Origin: Aspidapion aeneum | Taxonomy: Eukaryota; Arthropoda; Insecta; Coleoptera; Brentidae | Direction of reading: 5' to 3' | Length of the DNA: 64,000 nucleotides | NCBI GenBank assembly: GCA_963576565.1 | Contig: OY755038.1 | Location: forward strand, 140,670,206 to 140,734,205 | Part shown: piece after piece, positions 46,913 to 59,358 of the stretch | Layout: every line of letters starts with the position of its first letter | Position numbering within the stretch: the first letter of the stretch is position 1 | Made by a program: the position numbers and the translations under genes | The notes under the pieces: model-generated | Databases searched by the model: none | What the model was told of the DNA's origin: nothing | Seen by the model: the letters and a program-made list of their open reading frames with translations, nothing else

Positions 46913-48668
46913 TTCGAGAAAAATTAAAAAAACCGTAATTTTTTTTATTTTTTGTTTTTTATTTTTTATTTTTGCAAAAATAATGTCAGTTTAACAAAAC
47001 TTGGTAAGAGTAGAGCTCTTTGGGTGCTAAATGTCTACAATATTTTACAAACAAAAAAATTAAGAAGTTTCTAAGATATTTGTTTTTTCCTTTCAAAATC
47101 GCTTTATTTTTAAATGAAGTTTCTCCTTCAGGAAATCATCGTATCCAGTTCTGCTGGTACTCAGTTTTTGGCAATGAGATGTACTTTTTGGTGAATTAAA
47201 AAAAGATAATATACGTCATTTAAAAACTTGTCCAAAAAATAGAAAAATCTAAAAAAAAAAATTCACAATATTTTTTTAAGTTATTGGAGTTATTTTATAA
47301 GTTTTAAAACTGACTAGATTACTTAATTCCAAGCAAGATAAATGGCTATTATTATGGCAACAAAAATCTGCCTTGTTTTTGGAAAATTAATGTAAATATA
47401 TACATTATGACACAAATTTTATTTTTTCTAATAAACATTTTTTATCGTTCTGTATGCTATTTTTAATTTCTTTCTGAGTTTTATCGCCCTCAAAAAGTGC
47501 CGCCTAAAGCGAAGCACCCTGTCACCCCCTAGATAACCCAATTTCTTTATGTACAGGGTTTTCCCGTATATTTTTACACCATATCTAAAACGTGTATTTG
47601 AATAGATATCAAAATACTATAAATACAAAAGTTTTATAATTTTTTACAAATTTTAGGAATCTTAAGGTCAGAATGTAATTTTTTTTTCTAAATGTCAATA
47701 TTTGACAGGTTGATGGTTTTTTTTAAATTGAACACCCTATATATTATTTTAGATTTTTATAGATCTTTTCTTCCTGATTTCAAAAATATATATGTTATGA
47801 TTAAGTCGTTTGTTGGTTTTTGAGATATATGCGTTTAAAGTTTTAAAAATTAAATTGATACTCTTTAAAACATCAAAACCATGAAAAACACAATTCTCTT
47901 GTAGAATTTGAAGTGTTTTCGAGCCTGTTCAAATTCTACAAGAGAAAATAGAACAGATATTTGTCGATCTCAATGGAAATTTTACGCACTCCATCTATTA
48001 AGCTATTTACAGAAAATTTATAAGAATTATTGAAAATTAAATAATAAAGGAGGCTATGTAGAAAAATATCAATGAAGATTTAGATATTAAAATTTTTCAA
48101 AAAAAAAATTGTATTATTTTTTGCTTTTACTGGCTTGCGGCGCCCCACATTACTGCGCATAATCACCACAGATGGAAAATATTAGTAAATTATATACCTT
48201 ACAAAAGCAACAGCTCACTTTTTGTGTCAATGCAATTGTCTTTTTCATGGCTGAAACTTAAATTTTTTAAAACTTTTAAACGCATATATCTCCAAAACTA
48301 ATAAACTAAATAATCTCAACATATATATTTTTAAATCAGGAAGAAAAGGTCTAATAAAATCTAAAATAATATATATGTTCAATTTAAAAAAAACTGTCAA
48401 AGTTTGACATTTAGAAAAAAAAAATACATTCTGACCCTAAGATTCTTAAACCTCGTAAAAAATTATGAATCTTTTGTATTTATCATATTTTGATAACAAT
48501 TCAAATAAACGTTTAAGATATGGTGTAAAAATATACGGGAAATTTCTGTACATATAGCTGTAATCTTACCAAGTTTTGTTAAACTGACATTATTTTTGCA
48601 AAAATAAAAAATAAAAAACAAAAAATAAAAAAAATTACGGTTTTTAAAATTTTTCTCGAACATCTTGA
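46906..48668. repeat. Large imperfect palindrome
   Basis: 46906-47010 mirrors about 48545-48668 (words AACCTCAAAATGTTCGAGAA, TAATGTCAGTTTAACAAAAC), and 47545-47890 mirrors about 48230-48540 (words GGGTTTTCCCGTATATTTTTAC, shortened, and ATATGCGTTTAAAGTTTTAA). The left arm carries ~530 extra bases at 47010-47545. Confidence 0.75.
47896..47944. repeat. Perfect 17-bp hairpin
   Basis: CTCTTGTAGAATTTGAA at 47896-47912 and its exact complement at 47928-47944 enclose 15 bases, close to the centre of the large palindrome. Confidence 0.9.
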
Positions 48669-49794
48669 GGTTGTGGCCAAATAAAATGCGTCGGGTGACA
48701 TTTGTGGCAGCTTAAAGACGTTGCCGCCATTTTGTGACACTGTAAATAGAACAATAACGCTGTGCCAATTTGTGACACCAAAATCAAATTACTGAGTAAC
48801 TAAACAAATATCTGGAAGCAGAACCGTATTTTCCAGCTAGGTAAAACATTGATATGCCCGGTAACTTTTATACAGTGGAGAAGGGGGGGGTTCAGAAATA
48901 AGAAAATTTTAAGCGCCACAGTGTTTTAATATCAATGTTTTACAAAGAAGATCTTAATTAAAGTACAGTTCAACTCAAACGTTGTAGCCAAACAATGAAA
49001 CTCTACCTACTTCCGAGGCTTCCAGAGTATTTGTGTAATTAAAAAAACCAAAAAATTGACTAATAAACAAAATAAAATTCTGAAAGATTCCTAAATGGCT
49101 CAAAATGACACAAATAGAAAGTTCCTTATAGGTAGATGCACATTTCCAACAGGTCACAGTGTACCTACATTTGAGTCAGTAGTGTGGGACTCCATTATAT
49201 AAATGATTGTAAAAAAAAATATACACTTACAAAATCATTCCGTCATAGGGGAGATCTAGACCAAATATCTGCTGTCATCATTCTACGTTGGGTAGAATGA
49301 GACAGACAGCGACCCAGTCCGAGATCTACCCCATGAGGTAAAGTGATGTAAGGAAACCGCTAAAGAAATATAACTCTCTCTTTTGTTTCTGCAAAGTTGG
49401 TTCATAGGATTGTACAAATAACTAAGATTTAGTTCATCTTGTTTATTTTAGGAGTAAACCTACTGTAAAAAAAACTGGAAACATGAAATATGTTTTAAAA
49501 AAAAGGATGAAACAAGTTCGGGCCAAAATAGCAAGGCACTCCAAATTTCATGAGAGAAATTGTCTTAAATAAGTGAAATGAAGGAAAACAAGTCAACTTA
49601 GTAAATACTTCGCAAAATTTTGGTTATGGCGTCATACCTTTACCTTGCTTTTACACGAAATGTTAAATTAAACTATAAAATTTGTGAAAAAAATTATATC
49701 TAAAAAATGGTTGCTTACGTGAAATTGAAGAAAACTCCTACCTTGGTCCTTGATTATTTTATGGTTAAAGAAGAGGGTGTTTTGATTTGTAAAC
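48669..49794. other. Non-coding interior of the 5.5-kb element
   Basis: No supported gene or repeat. A poly-G run lies near 48885-48890. Confidence 0.4.
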
Positions 49795-50416
49795 CTGGAA
49801 GTCCCCAAACATCTTCCTGGCAACTCCGGGTCCCTGTCCTGCTCGCGCCTTCCCTGGTGATCCCCTAGCACATGACGCTAGGACAGCACATGGTCCAAAA
49901 AGGTGGTTGGATCTTGCCCGAGCGTAAAACCCTGTGGAAAATGAAATGTTTCAGTTTCCTGGAATTCGTCTATTTTGCACGAATATCCCCTACACCGAGT
50001 AACTTAAATCGAGAACCCCATGTCGACTCAATAAAATAAAGTAGATTTAAACAGACGAACTAAAATAATCCTAACGTACCTTTCCCAGGGTTACAATGCT
50101 ACACCCGGCTTCACACCAGCGTCAAGCACAACTGTCCCGTCGATGGAATGGACAGGCCTGTAGACAAAGGAGAAAAACAATATATAGTTTTTATCCAAAA
50201 CGTGGTTTTAAAAAAAAAATAAAAAAAACTCCAAAAATTCCCCACGTCCTTTGTCGAAAAAGTACATTTCACACGAAAAACAACTACAATTTGGGAGGCA
50301 AATATTGTCTTGAAGAATTCAAAAAAAAAATCGAACTTACCGCTCTTATTTCCCGTAGAAATGGCGTAGGCCGCCTTTTCATCCCTCTCAAAGGGTGTGA
50401 GCGTCACTTTAAGATT
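49795..50416 (-). pseudogene. Exon-like fragments with splice signals (minus strand), unrecognised
   Basis: On the minus strand a donor GTAAGT follows 50341. After 183 bases a pyrimidine-rich tract ends in CTACAG at 50158. A 78-base segment (50080-50157) ends in GGGAAAG followed by GTACGT; 148 bases later TTTTCCACAG precedes a 137-base segment (49795-49931) that is clearly GC-richer than its surroundings and ends TTCCAG before GTTTAC. The intron sizes are normal for insects. The first piece is open as LKVTLTPFERDEKAAYAIST but meets a stop within ~15 codons after joining; the third piece is open in another frame. This may be a captured or fossil host gene, or a non-coding RNA. I do not recognise the product. 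Confidence 0.3.
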
Positions 50417-50799
50417 CGCCTAAACACGACGGCTCACAGTAAACCGTCTTTGGTATAATCCGCAACTACTGCAGTGCCAATAACCACGAAAACAATGGCG
50501 ACACCAATCGACGGCCACAAAAAAGGCACTTTGTCGAGATCACAAAAAAATGAAGTTGCCGGAAATGCCATTCCCCAACTTGGGTGGGGAACGTACCAAC
50601 CAAATTTTCCCGGTCAAATTCAAATAAGAATGCAACCGCATTTAAAAAAAACTCGCAAACCAAAAATCCCGCCGATTCTAAGTTGGTCAACCTGACTTCC
50701 GCCGTTTTCCAACCAGCCAATGACAAAAATACACTAGTACTTCCGTACACTGCGCATGAGGTGTTGTCGGATCTATTTCCACGGTTGAAATTTTTATAA

Positions 50800-51160
50800 C
50801 AAGAACATGGAGACACCCTCCATACATAGACCGAACATTTGCCTACCGGACCCCTGCCAACATAGCAAGTAGGAGGAAAATAACCAGCCGGACTATAAGA
50901 AGCTCAGCATTGAAACCATCAACTGTAAATTCAATTACTGGAGATCAGAGCATGCAGCAAACCCAGGAATATTTGAACAATCAACCAATTCCCATATGAG
51001 TAAATCTATACTAAGTGTAGAATTTAGTTGTATTTTAGTTACAGTTTTAGTCAAAAGTTTCCTTTGCTCTTTATAAATGTTTTCTCTCAGATTCATATGG
51101 TTTGACGCCATTTTTGTAAAACATTTCTACATTAATAAAGTTGTTTCTGAACCTGAACCT
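50800..51160 (+). other. Transcript 3'-end-like segment with poly(A) signal
   Basis: A plus-strand frame ends NNQPIPI at about 50998; 135 bases later AATAAA lies at 51134-51139. Upstream at 50720-50760 are a CCAAT box (AGCCAATGAC) and an ACTGCGCATGAG word. An ATG at 50808 opens a different frame that stops after 21 codons. The signals suggest a gene fragment, but the frame is ambiguous. Confidence 0.3.
51134..51139 (+). terminator. Canonical AATAAA polyadenylation signal
   Basis: AATAAA in ACATTAATAAAGTTGTTTC, downstream of the open frame ending near 50998. A six-base word is common in AT-rich DNA, so this is suggestive only. Confidence 0.3.
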
Positions 51161-51884
51161 AAAAATACACACTGAACTACTGCTTAAACTCGGCACAAGA
51201 GTGTTCAGATGTTAACTCACACGATTTCGTTTATTCTTTTAGTCTTGGTTTTTATCCCTCGTTTATCTCCCATTTACAAAAGTGCATAACTCGTATTTAT
51301 TTTATCTTCTCCTAATGAAATTAATAAAGATATCAAAGGGGGCGGAGCCTCGGTTGTTCCTGGTCAAACCGTGGACCTAACTATGTTTTCGTGCTATCAA
51401 AACTAGCTAATCCGTGGAGGATATGAGGTTCGGAAGAGAAATTATTTTCCCAATATCCTCGAAAATAAACATAAGCGAATGAAATGTTCATCTAAATGTT
51501 TCCTTCCTGTTACTGAAACCATTTGTGATGCGGCAACGCCGCCATGCCCCAGCAGAACAGCTGTTTATCTCCGTGAACGTCAAAGAAAATTACAAAATTT
51601 TACAGATAAACAAAACACTCAAAAGTTTTAATGTGATTTTTCCCCGAAACCTGTGATCTTAAATTCCAATTACGATGTCCAGATAATGCAATGTGCGTAG
51701 TGTCCACAGTAATTCGATGGAATGTCTCCTTTATAAAGTAACTTTTTGGACACTATATAACCTCGAAACCTAGCTCTATAAAATACCCTTAATTTGTGTA
51801 CAGAAAGACGAGTCGAAGAGCCTTGATTATTTACCTAAATAAACAAATATGTAACGTTGCCTTAAACGTACAAATGACACGTTA
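51161..51884. other. Non-coding interior of the 5.5-kb element
   Basis: No supported gene. Confidence 0.4.
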
Positions 51885-52134
51885 CAAGGTTATGTAGAAA
51901 AGTCATTCACAAAAGTTTATATGACTTTTTTGTCCGGGGTCAACTTTCGCCGGAAATCGCTATAATACGATTCCCTGCCACTTTTTACCCCCCCAAACCT
52001 AACCCGCAACGCCCCCGCTCACGCATTTATTTTTTTTAACTTCGTTTTTCGCCGCTCTACAATTTCCAATGCTCCAAGTCCTGTTAATAATTTTCTTTTT
52101 TTTTGCCTTAAATGATGGTAATTCCGCTGGCCTA
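51885..52134 (-). repeat. Right TIR of the 5.5-kb element
   Basis: Reverse complement of 46625-46912; includes CCAAACCTAACCCGCAACGC and TGACTTTTCTACATAACC-like sequence (inverse). Confidence 0.75.
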
Positions 52135-52974
52135 TTTTTGTAAAATTAGGTCAATAATAAATCAAAGTGGGTACTTACTTTTTTATTTATTGATCTCTCG
52201 CGCCTTTAACCAATACAGCTACGTGTCTAGAGCTTGACTATCTTGAACTAAGCACTAAGCTCTGCAATATGTTTATTGCTTTGTAATGTTACTTTTCGAA
52301 AAAGGATACTTTTTTTAATATGTTAACCTTTTAAGACGGTCAGAGGTAATCTGTGCTGACCTCAGCATCAGGATTTCTTTAAATAAGAATTTGTGGTTTT
52401 TGTGGCTTCTTGTCTGGAACAACATATTTCCCACATCGAATTTTGAAAAACAAATAACAGACTTTGTGGTTTTGTGGTTTTTTTATTTTCTCGTTTGTCA
52501 CAAACTTCTTGACGACACGTGGGTTATAAATATACGAGTATAATAATTAAAATCATTTTTTTTAAATAATATGTATTTTTAAATACCGCTAAGGTCCTTT
52601 GGACCACTTCGCCAAGAGGCCTAGCATCAAGCTTTATTACACAACTTCTTGCACAACTCGATTTTTTAATGCCTACCCCAAATAAGTGCATTATCGAAGT
52701 AGCCCCATTTTTTAAATATCACCAATGTCCTTAAAAACACATCCTACTATTCGCCTCTTATGCCCCGTCCACCAACAACCTGATAACATCATACGCCATT
52801 TTTCTTTTTGAACTACTTTCCAAACCCAATTTTTTAATACCTACCACAAAAAAAACACATCGTACTATTCGCCTTTTTTTAGATATAGAAGAAAGTTTTG
52901 ATTTACACTCATTCACCTATTATTCTAACTCTTAGTAAAAACATAATAAAGAAAGAAGCAAATATCTCACTATT
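52135..52974. other. Non-coding stretch
   Basis: No supported gene. TTTGTGGTTTTTGTGG-type words recur around 52390-52480. Confidence 0.4.
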
Positions 52975-55488
52975 TAATAGGGCTGTCTAACAAAACATAT
53001 GATCAAATCCAAGATGTCTTCCATAGGACAAACAAACCGATTTCCCATAAGCCGTAATGTTAACAAAAACGTAAATTTTACAAAAACGAGAAGAGCTTTA
53101 GTCTCAAAAATTAATCACGTTTAAGAACGGATCCTTGCGGAAAAATGCGTTTTTCTTAAAAATATTAAACTAATGCGAGAAAATCTGAAATAAAAGGGAC
53201 CATGTTTTCTTCAAAAAAGTAGGTTATGTTTTTGTTTATTTTGTTTCTTTATAACTTTTTTTCTAGTTTTTTTACTTATTTTGAATTATTACATGGGCGC
53301 ACCAAGGGGGCGGGGCGCTAGGGGCCCGGACCCCCTCAAACCACATATATTTTTAGATATTTTCCATATATTTCATGAATAAACAGAAAAATAGCATAAT
53401 GTACAACATCATGAGACCTCTGGAGCCCCCCAAAGGTATCGGGCCCCCAAAGGTTTCGGGTCCCCCCCAAGACATATTTCTGGGTGCACCACTGATTATT
53501 ATGTCAAGTTTTTTTGCTATTGTGAATTGTGGCCGCGGAGGAAGTAATGATAATGTTAGTTTTCATTGAATTTGAAGTTTTTTGAATCAATGAATGTTTT
53601 CTATTAGGATCTTTTGTACTTGACTAAACCTTTTGCTAAGTAATAGGCCTTCTATAGCGTTAAACTGGGAAAAATATTTAACTATGATTTTTAGGTTTAG
53701 ACAAAGTTTAATTGTGTTAACCCTCCAGTAGTGACATGAAAAAGAGGCACAACTTATAGGTAGGTCAGTCCAACAGATCAATATGCACATATTGGTTGGT
53801 CAAGCAAACTTCTAATAAGTACTTTACAAAATATGTTTATTTAAAAAAATATAAGTAAACATTATATAAAAAAAAACTTGCGAAATTAAAATACAGCTTT
53901 TTCTTGTCATTGGCCTCACACACTGTACATCACCATATGATTTTCCATGAACTATAATACATAGGGCTTAAGTACAGTCAAACCTAAGGTTCATCAGCTT
54001 ACAACAGTACTGTTCAAATTTTACAACAGTACAATATTCGCTGTTGTATTACTACTGTTACTATTACTTTTATTACAGTTTTTTTTTAACAATATTTGCT
54101 CAATTATGTATCTAAAAGTTTATGCAAATAAATATATACTCTACTCTACAATTGGGCGTAACAGCATATGACCCATTAGGACCCAAGTTTTTTTGAGAGA
54201 AATTGAAAAAAAAATCTGAGAGAACTTATTTGTTTTTCTTGTGGTCATCAAAGTCAACAAAGATGACTTTTTTTTCCATCTATTTTTTGAAGGCATAAAA
54301 ATTTTTTTTTGGTAATAAAGCTCAGAACATTACCGTAGAAAGTTCACAACAGAACTTGTAGTAGGTCCAGTCAGATGCTATACAAATTTTACGGTGTACA
54401 AGTTTCAGGTGTCAAAAAGCATGAAAATAAAGGAAAATTTGCACCAAAATAGTTTAAGATAAAAAGAGGTTTGAGTTTATTCTAAACTGTTTTGAGGTCT
54501 GTAAAATAAATATTTATTAAAGAAAAAGAAACTTTGATAATACTGGACTCCACTGGACACTACACAGGACGCTACACTACCAAGAGTTTATTTAAGAGTT
54601 CTGTAGGATGGTGTACAAATTTGGTTTAGCTCATTACCCACACTTTAACCTCATATTGTTTTCCTTTTCTTTCTTCTCTAGACCCTTTTTTCAACCATAA
54701 TTTTTTTTATTTTTCAACCGTTTTGAAACAATAATCCATTCAGGAGAGACCCAGTCAGGATCATTGCTGTATTCTAGTTTTATAAGTTGCTTGCCTAGAA
54801 GAGTAAAAAAATCATAGTGAAGTATTTCTTACAGTTTAACACATAGAATGTTACACTTCTGCAAAAGGTCCACTCGAGCACAAAAAAAGATTCCAATAGA
54901 AAATGTTGCCAAAATGGCAGTTACATATTTATCCAAAACAAACCTGACAAAAAACTTTCGAATATTTCAATTTATCCTCTGTTAAGTCAGGTAATAGAGC
55001 ACTTATCCACTTTCTTTTCCCTTCTTTAAGCTGATACCTAGTTCATTTAAATCAAGATGATTTTTTAAGCTCGAAATACTTGGCATTCCATCAAAACTAA
55101 TATTATTAAGATCTCCCCAGCTGCCACAATTCATAACAGCACAAAAACTGATAATAATGATTCAAACTGAGTAAAAAACTGGAAAAAACGTTAAAAAAAC
55201 AAAAGTAAATAAAAACATAACCTGACTTTTTAAACAAAACATGGTCCCTTTTATTTGAGATTTACTGGCTTTAATTGATTTTTTTTAACAAAAACGCATT
55301 TTTCCCATGTGTACAAAGGGTCAATACTTAAAACAGCATCTTTGTTGTAAATTAAATCGTTTCACTTTTTTTTTAAATTACGTTTTTGTAAACATTGCGG
55401 CTTATGGGAAAATGCTTTGTTTGTCCTATGGCAACCATCTTGGATCGAAAAACAGCTGATCGTGACAGTTCGTTAGACCAGCTAATAA
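52975..55488. mobile_element. 2.5-kb TIR element without coding capacity
   Basis: About 52975-53575 (minus the MITE) mirrors about 55075-55488. Shared words include CATAGGACAAACAAA, CCCATAAGCCG, ACAAAAACG and, inside, GTGAATTGTGG/CCACAATTCAT. The ends read TTAATAGGGCTGTCTAAC and TTATTAGCTGGTCTAAC. The interior 53580-55075 is non-coding. The class is unknown; the right end abuts the Jockey-like LINE. Confidence 0.65.
53293..53494 (-). mobile_element. hAT-type MITE, second copy
   Basis: Opposite-strand relative of 27213-27376: the same end words (ATGGGCGCACC and GGTGCACCACTG) and the same core (CATATATTTCATGAATAAAC, CATAATGTACAACATCATGA). Flanked by ATTATTAC/ATTATTAT, an 8-bp duplication with one mismatch. 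It lies inside the left arm of the 2.5-kb TIR element, so it is younger than that element. Confidence 0.8.
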
Positions 55489-56145
55489 ACTGACCGACTG
55501 GATTAGTTTTAAACAAAGTCTGTCAGAAAAAGTAAACCTATCAGTACCATTGCAAACGCCACAACAAATCGATAAAGACATTGAATATTTTGTTACAAAT
55601 ATTCAACAAGCAGCTTGGGAAAGCAGTCCAAAACCAAAGAGAATTTTTAAGGGAAAAAACTATCCAAAGGAAGTTAAAGACTTTATATTGGAAAAAAGGA
55701 AACTAAGAAGAAAGTGGCAGCAAAGCCGTGATCCTGGGGACAAAACAAATCTCAACAACATGACGCAGCACATAAGGCAAGAAATTCTAGTAATAAAAAA
55801 TGAATCTATTAACCATTTTCTTAATGAACTTACAGATGATAAAAATACCGACTATTCCCTTTGGAAAGCAACCAAAGATTTTAAAAGACCAATTATCCAA
55901 ATTCCACCCATACGAAAATCTAACAACCAGTGGGCAAGGAGTAATGAAGAAAAAGCAGATATAAGTCATTTAGAAAAAACATTTCAACCCCACGAAGCAC
56001 TAGATGAAAACTTTCATTTAAATGAACCCCATCAAATCGAAAACCATATTAAGCTTACATCACCAAAAGAAATATTAACAGAAATTAAAAATATTAATTC
56101 GAAAAAAGCCCCAGGGTATGATCGTATTAACGGGGTAAAATTTTT
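55489..56145 (+). pseudogene. Jockey-like LINE, linker to start of RT (5' part)
   Basis: Open frame 55550-56167, about 205 residues. It runs from the spacer after the (missing) endonuclease, through a basic segment KLRRKWQQSRDPGDKTNLN and a WKATKDFKRP motif, to ILTEIKNINSKKAPGYDRIN, the first RT block. Similarity stops at about 56145, where a 6-kb insert begins; the gene resumes at 62220. The 5' end, including the endonuclease, is lost at the border with the 2.5-kb TIR element. The last ~10 residues of the open frame belong to the insert. Confidence 0.85.
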
Positions 56146-58440
56146 TCGGTCGGTACTCTACTCGTAACTGCGTATCAGTGTCCTTAAATTTCAAATTGGC
56201 ATCACCCCATTTTTTTCCAATATCTCAAAATCCAAAGCAGCTAAAATATTTTTTTATAGTATTAGTTAGGCAAGACCCGTCTCTATAAGCCCATGTAACG
56301 CAACTTTTAAAATGTTTTTTTAATATTAAGAAAAATAATGTTAAAGTCAAAACTTTGAAAATTTACAAAAGTTGTGATTTTTTTAAACTTGATTTTTTTA
56401 ATCCTGTCAAAAACTTTTTGAGGCGGATTTTATCTCACATACTTTTTTTTCTTCCTTTTGAGTCTGGCTATATCACACCTTTTAAAATTTAAAAAAATAT
56501 TGCAGGGAAAATCTGTAGCAGAATGACAAATACCCAGCTGTTGCGTTTTTCGCAAAATTTAAAGATTTTAGATGCTTATACAAAACAATTTTTTAAAATC
56601 TTATTTGACTAAAACTTAAAAGACTTTTTACCGGTTCTTATAGAGAACTAAATTCTAGATTTAATTTTTGAATTAAAAATATAATCCAAAATATTAAAAA
56701 ATTTACCACAAACATGAAAAAATCATTCGTTCAAAATAACGTTTTTTTACGCAAAAATTACACTTTTGGAGTTAAACGGCTGGGGATTTTTTAATCTACG
56801 TTTAATTTTGGGTCCCCCGAAAACCTTTCTTCTACTATAGACAGGCTTTTAAGCGGTGTAATTTTTTTTTAAATATACTTGGTAAGTGGTACCAAAAAAG
56901 CGTTTAAATTTGATATTTTTCAGTTTTTATTAATAGATATTAAAATCGTATACTGGTCGGGCATTAAACCGTCATTTTCGTCAATTTTTTGGGGATTTTG
57001 ACAACAATAGGAATGATTGTAGACCGACTCAAGCAAATTAAATACTATAACAAAAAGTGGCTAGCACTCCACTATAAGTTGCGTATCAGTGCCCTTAACT
57101 TTCTGTTTTGCACCTTTCTAAAATATCAAAATATTTCAAAATCAAAAAAAGTCAATTACTTTTTTATTGCAGTTTTGAGAAGGCAAGACCTATCTCTATA
57201 GGCCTATGTACCACAAGTTCTAGAAATATTTATCGATTTGACCAATTTACCAAAGTAGTGATTTTTTTAAAACTTGAATTTTTGAACCCTATCAAGAAAT
57301 TTCTGAGGCGGATTTTATCTGACATACTTTTTTTTCTTCCTTTTGAGTCTCGCTATACTAAACTTTTTAAAATATTAAAAAATATACCAAGCTGTCGCGT
57401 TTTTCGCAAAATTTAGAGACTTGGACTATTTATACAAATCATTTTTTTAAACTTTATTTGAACAAAACTCAACCATTTAGTGGTTCTAATAGAGAACTAA
57501 ATGCAAAATTTACTTTCTAAAAAAAAAGATAAATATAATTCAAAATTTACCGCAAACGTGGCAAAAGCACTGGTTCAAAATAAAGGGTTTTTAAATAAAA
57601 ATGACATGTTTGAAGATAAACGGCTGGAGGATAATTCTTATTTTGCGTTTAATTTTGAGTCCCCTGAAATATTTTGTTTTAATATAGGCAAGTTTTCAAA
57701 CGGTGTAAATTTTTTGTCAAAATATACATGGTAAGTGGTAGCAAAAAAGCGTTTATATTTGGATATTTTTCAGTTTTTTTTTTTTAATATCCAAATTGTA
57801 TACTTGTCGGTCAGTTTGCCATTTTTGTCAATTTTTGCGAGACTTTCATAAAAATTGGCAAGTTTCTATATTGACTTAGGAGAAGTAAAAAAAAGTTGGT
57901 TGGTAGTCCAATCTAAGCTGCGTTTCAGTGCCCTTAACTCTACAGTTTGCACCTTCTTACTTTTATCAAATTAACTCAAAATCGAAAAGAGTCAAAATAT
58001 TTTTTATTACGGTTTTAATTATGTGAGACATCTCTCTCGGTCTGCCTAACACAACTATTAGAAATATTTTTTTATTTCAAGAAAAAAAAAGTTTGTTTTC
58101 CAAAGTAGTGATTTTTTTCAAACTTGAATTTTTTAACTCCGTCAAGAAATTTCTGTTGAGGTTTTCATCTGACATACTTTTTTTATTTCTTTTAATATTA
58201 CAAGCTTGCCTATAGTTTACTTTTAAAAATATTAAAAAATATTGCAGGAAAAATCTGTAGCAGGATCAAAAATACAAAGCTGGTGCGTTATCCGCAAAAT
58301 TCAAAGATTTTGAACTACTCATACATAACCACTTTTTTAAACTTTATTTGACCACAATTTAAAAATTTAACGTTTTTAATATAAAATTATACATAAAATT
58401 AACTTTATTAAAAAATTTCCTGCAATTAGGACAGATACTC
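56146..58440 (+). repeat. Direct 0.84-0.91-kb tandem units
   Basis: Nearly three diverged copies. Recurrent words: AGGCGGATTTTATCTGACATAC, TGTTTTTCGCAAAATTTA-like, and AAACGGCTGGGGATTTTTTA. Short open frames (56989-57201, 57108-57416, 57501-57734) differ between copies and are not genes. Confidence 0.8.
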
Positions 58441-59029
58441 CTACAAATACAAGCAAGCCTATCGAAATACCGATGCTTAAAAGTTATAAGAAAAGAAGCA
58501 TTTGGTTCTGCGTTTTCTATCCTACGAAAAAGACCGGGTTGATTTTAAAACGGAGGTAATTATTTTATAATCATAAATTTCTGTAGTATTAGTAATGGTA
58601 TAATTACACCCACGTACTAAACAAGCTTAATATTTTGAAAGATATTGTGTTTCTATATTTTTAAAAACAAAATAAATAAAATAGGTAGTTTTTTAATAAA
58701 TGTTAAATTTAGCAGGATTTTTTGTTTATCTTATGGCCGTATCTAGGGTCGGATTAAGGGGAATAGCTGACCATTACAGGCAAATAATTAGTTTTTTTTT
58801 ATCTTTTGTATTTATTAAGAGCTTAAAATATCACTCTTTTCGAAAATTATAAATATTTTGGAGTTTTGTTAAAAATAAAATAAAATAGAGTTAGCACCCT
58901 TACTTACGTGTTAATTCCATTTATTTCAGGCTTCTAAATTATATTAAGAACTTACACTATTTTCGTATATGACTTGGTAATTTTGTGAAAAAAACAAAAC
59001 CCCAACTTTAAACATCTCATTACTATCAG
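58441..59029. other. Centre of the foldback-like element
   Basis: Non-coding and not matched to the tandem units. Confidence 0.4.
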
Positions 59030-59358
59030 TTACCAGCTAGATGTAGATTTTTTTTATATCACTTAAAAGCCACTCTATATTTTAAAAAAAATTCCGAAGA
59101 CCCAAATTTAACCGCAAAATAAAAAATCACCAACCATTTCAGTTTCGCTTTAAAAACTGTTGTTTTAACTGTTGTTTTAAACCAATGTTTTTTCCAAGTT
59201 TGCGGTAGATATTTTTATTTTTCTATTAAAAAAAAAATAATTTCATATATTAGCTCTCTATCAGCAATACACTTTTAAATTTTGGCCAAAAAATGGTTTT
59301 GTATTTAAGCAGTCGAAAATTTTTGAATTTGACCGACCACTATTATATGGCTTCGATA

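Larger units (their letters stand above)
46625..52134. mobile_element. 5.5-kb TIR-bounded non-autonomous element
   Basis: About 46625-46912 is the reverse complement of about 51885-52134, sharing AAATTATTAACAGGACTTG, TGTAGAGCGGCGAAAAAC, GGGCGTTGCGGGTTAGGTTT and AATCGTATTAT. The outermost bases are TAGACCAGG against TAGGCCAGCGG. The interior holds nested palindromes and exon-like pieces but no transposase. No clear target duplication was found, so the class is unknown. Confidence 0.65.

Noticed and set aside
50466..50816. 116-codon minus-strand frame
   Set aside because: No recognised domain; the splice signals nearby use a different frame.
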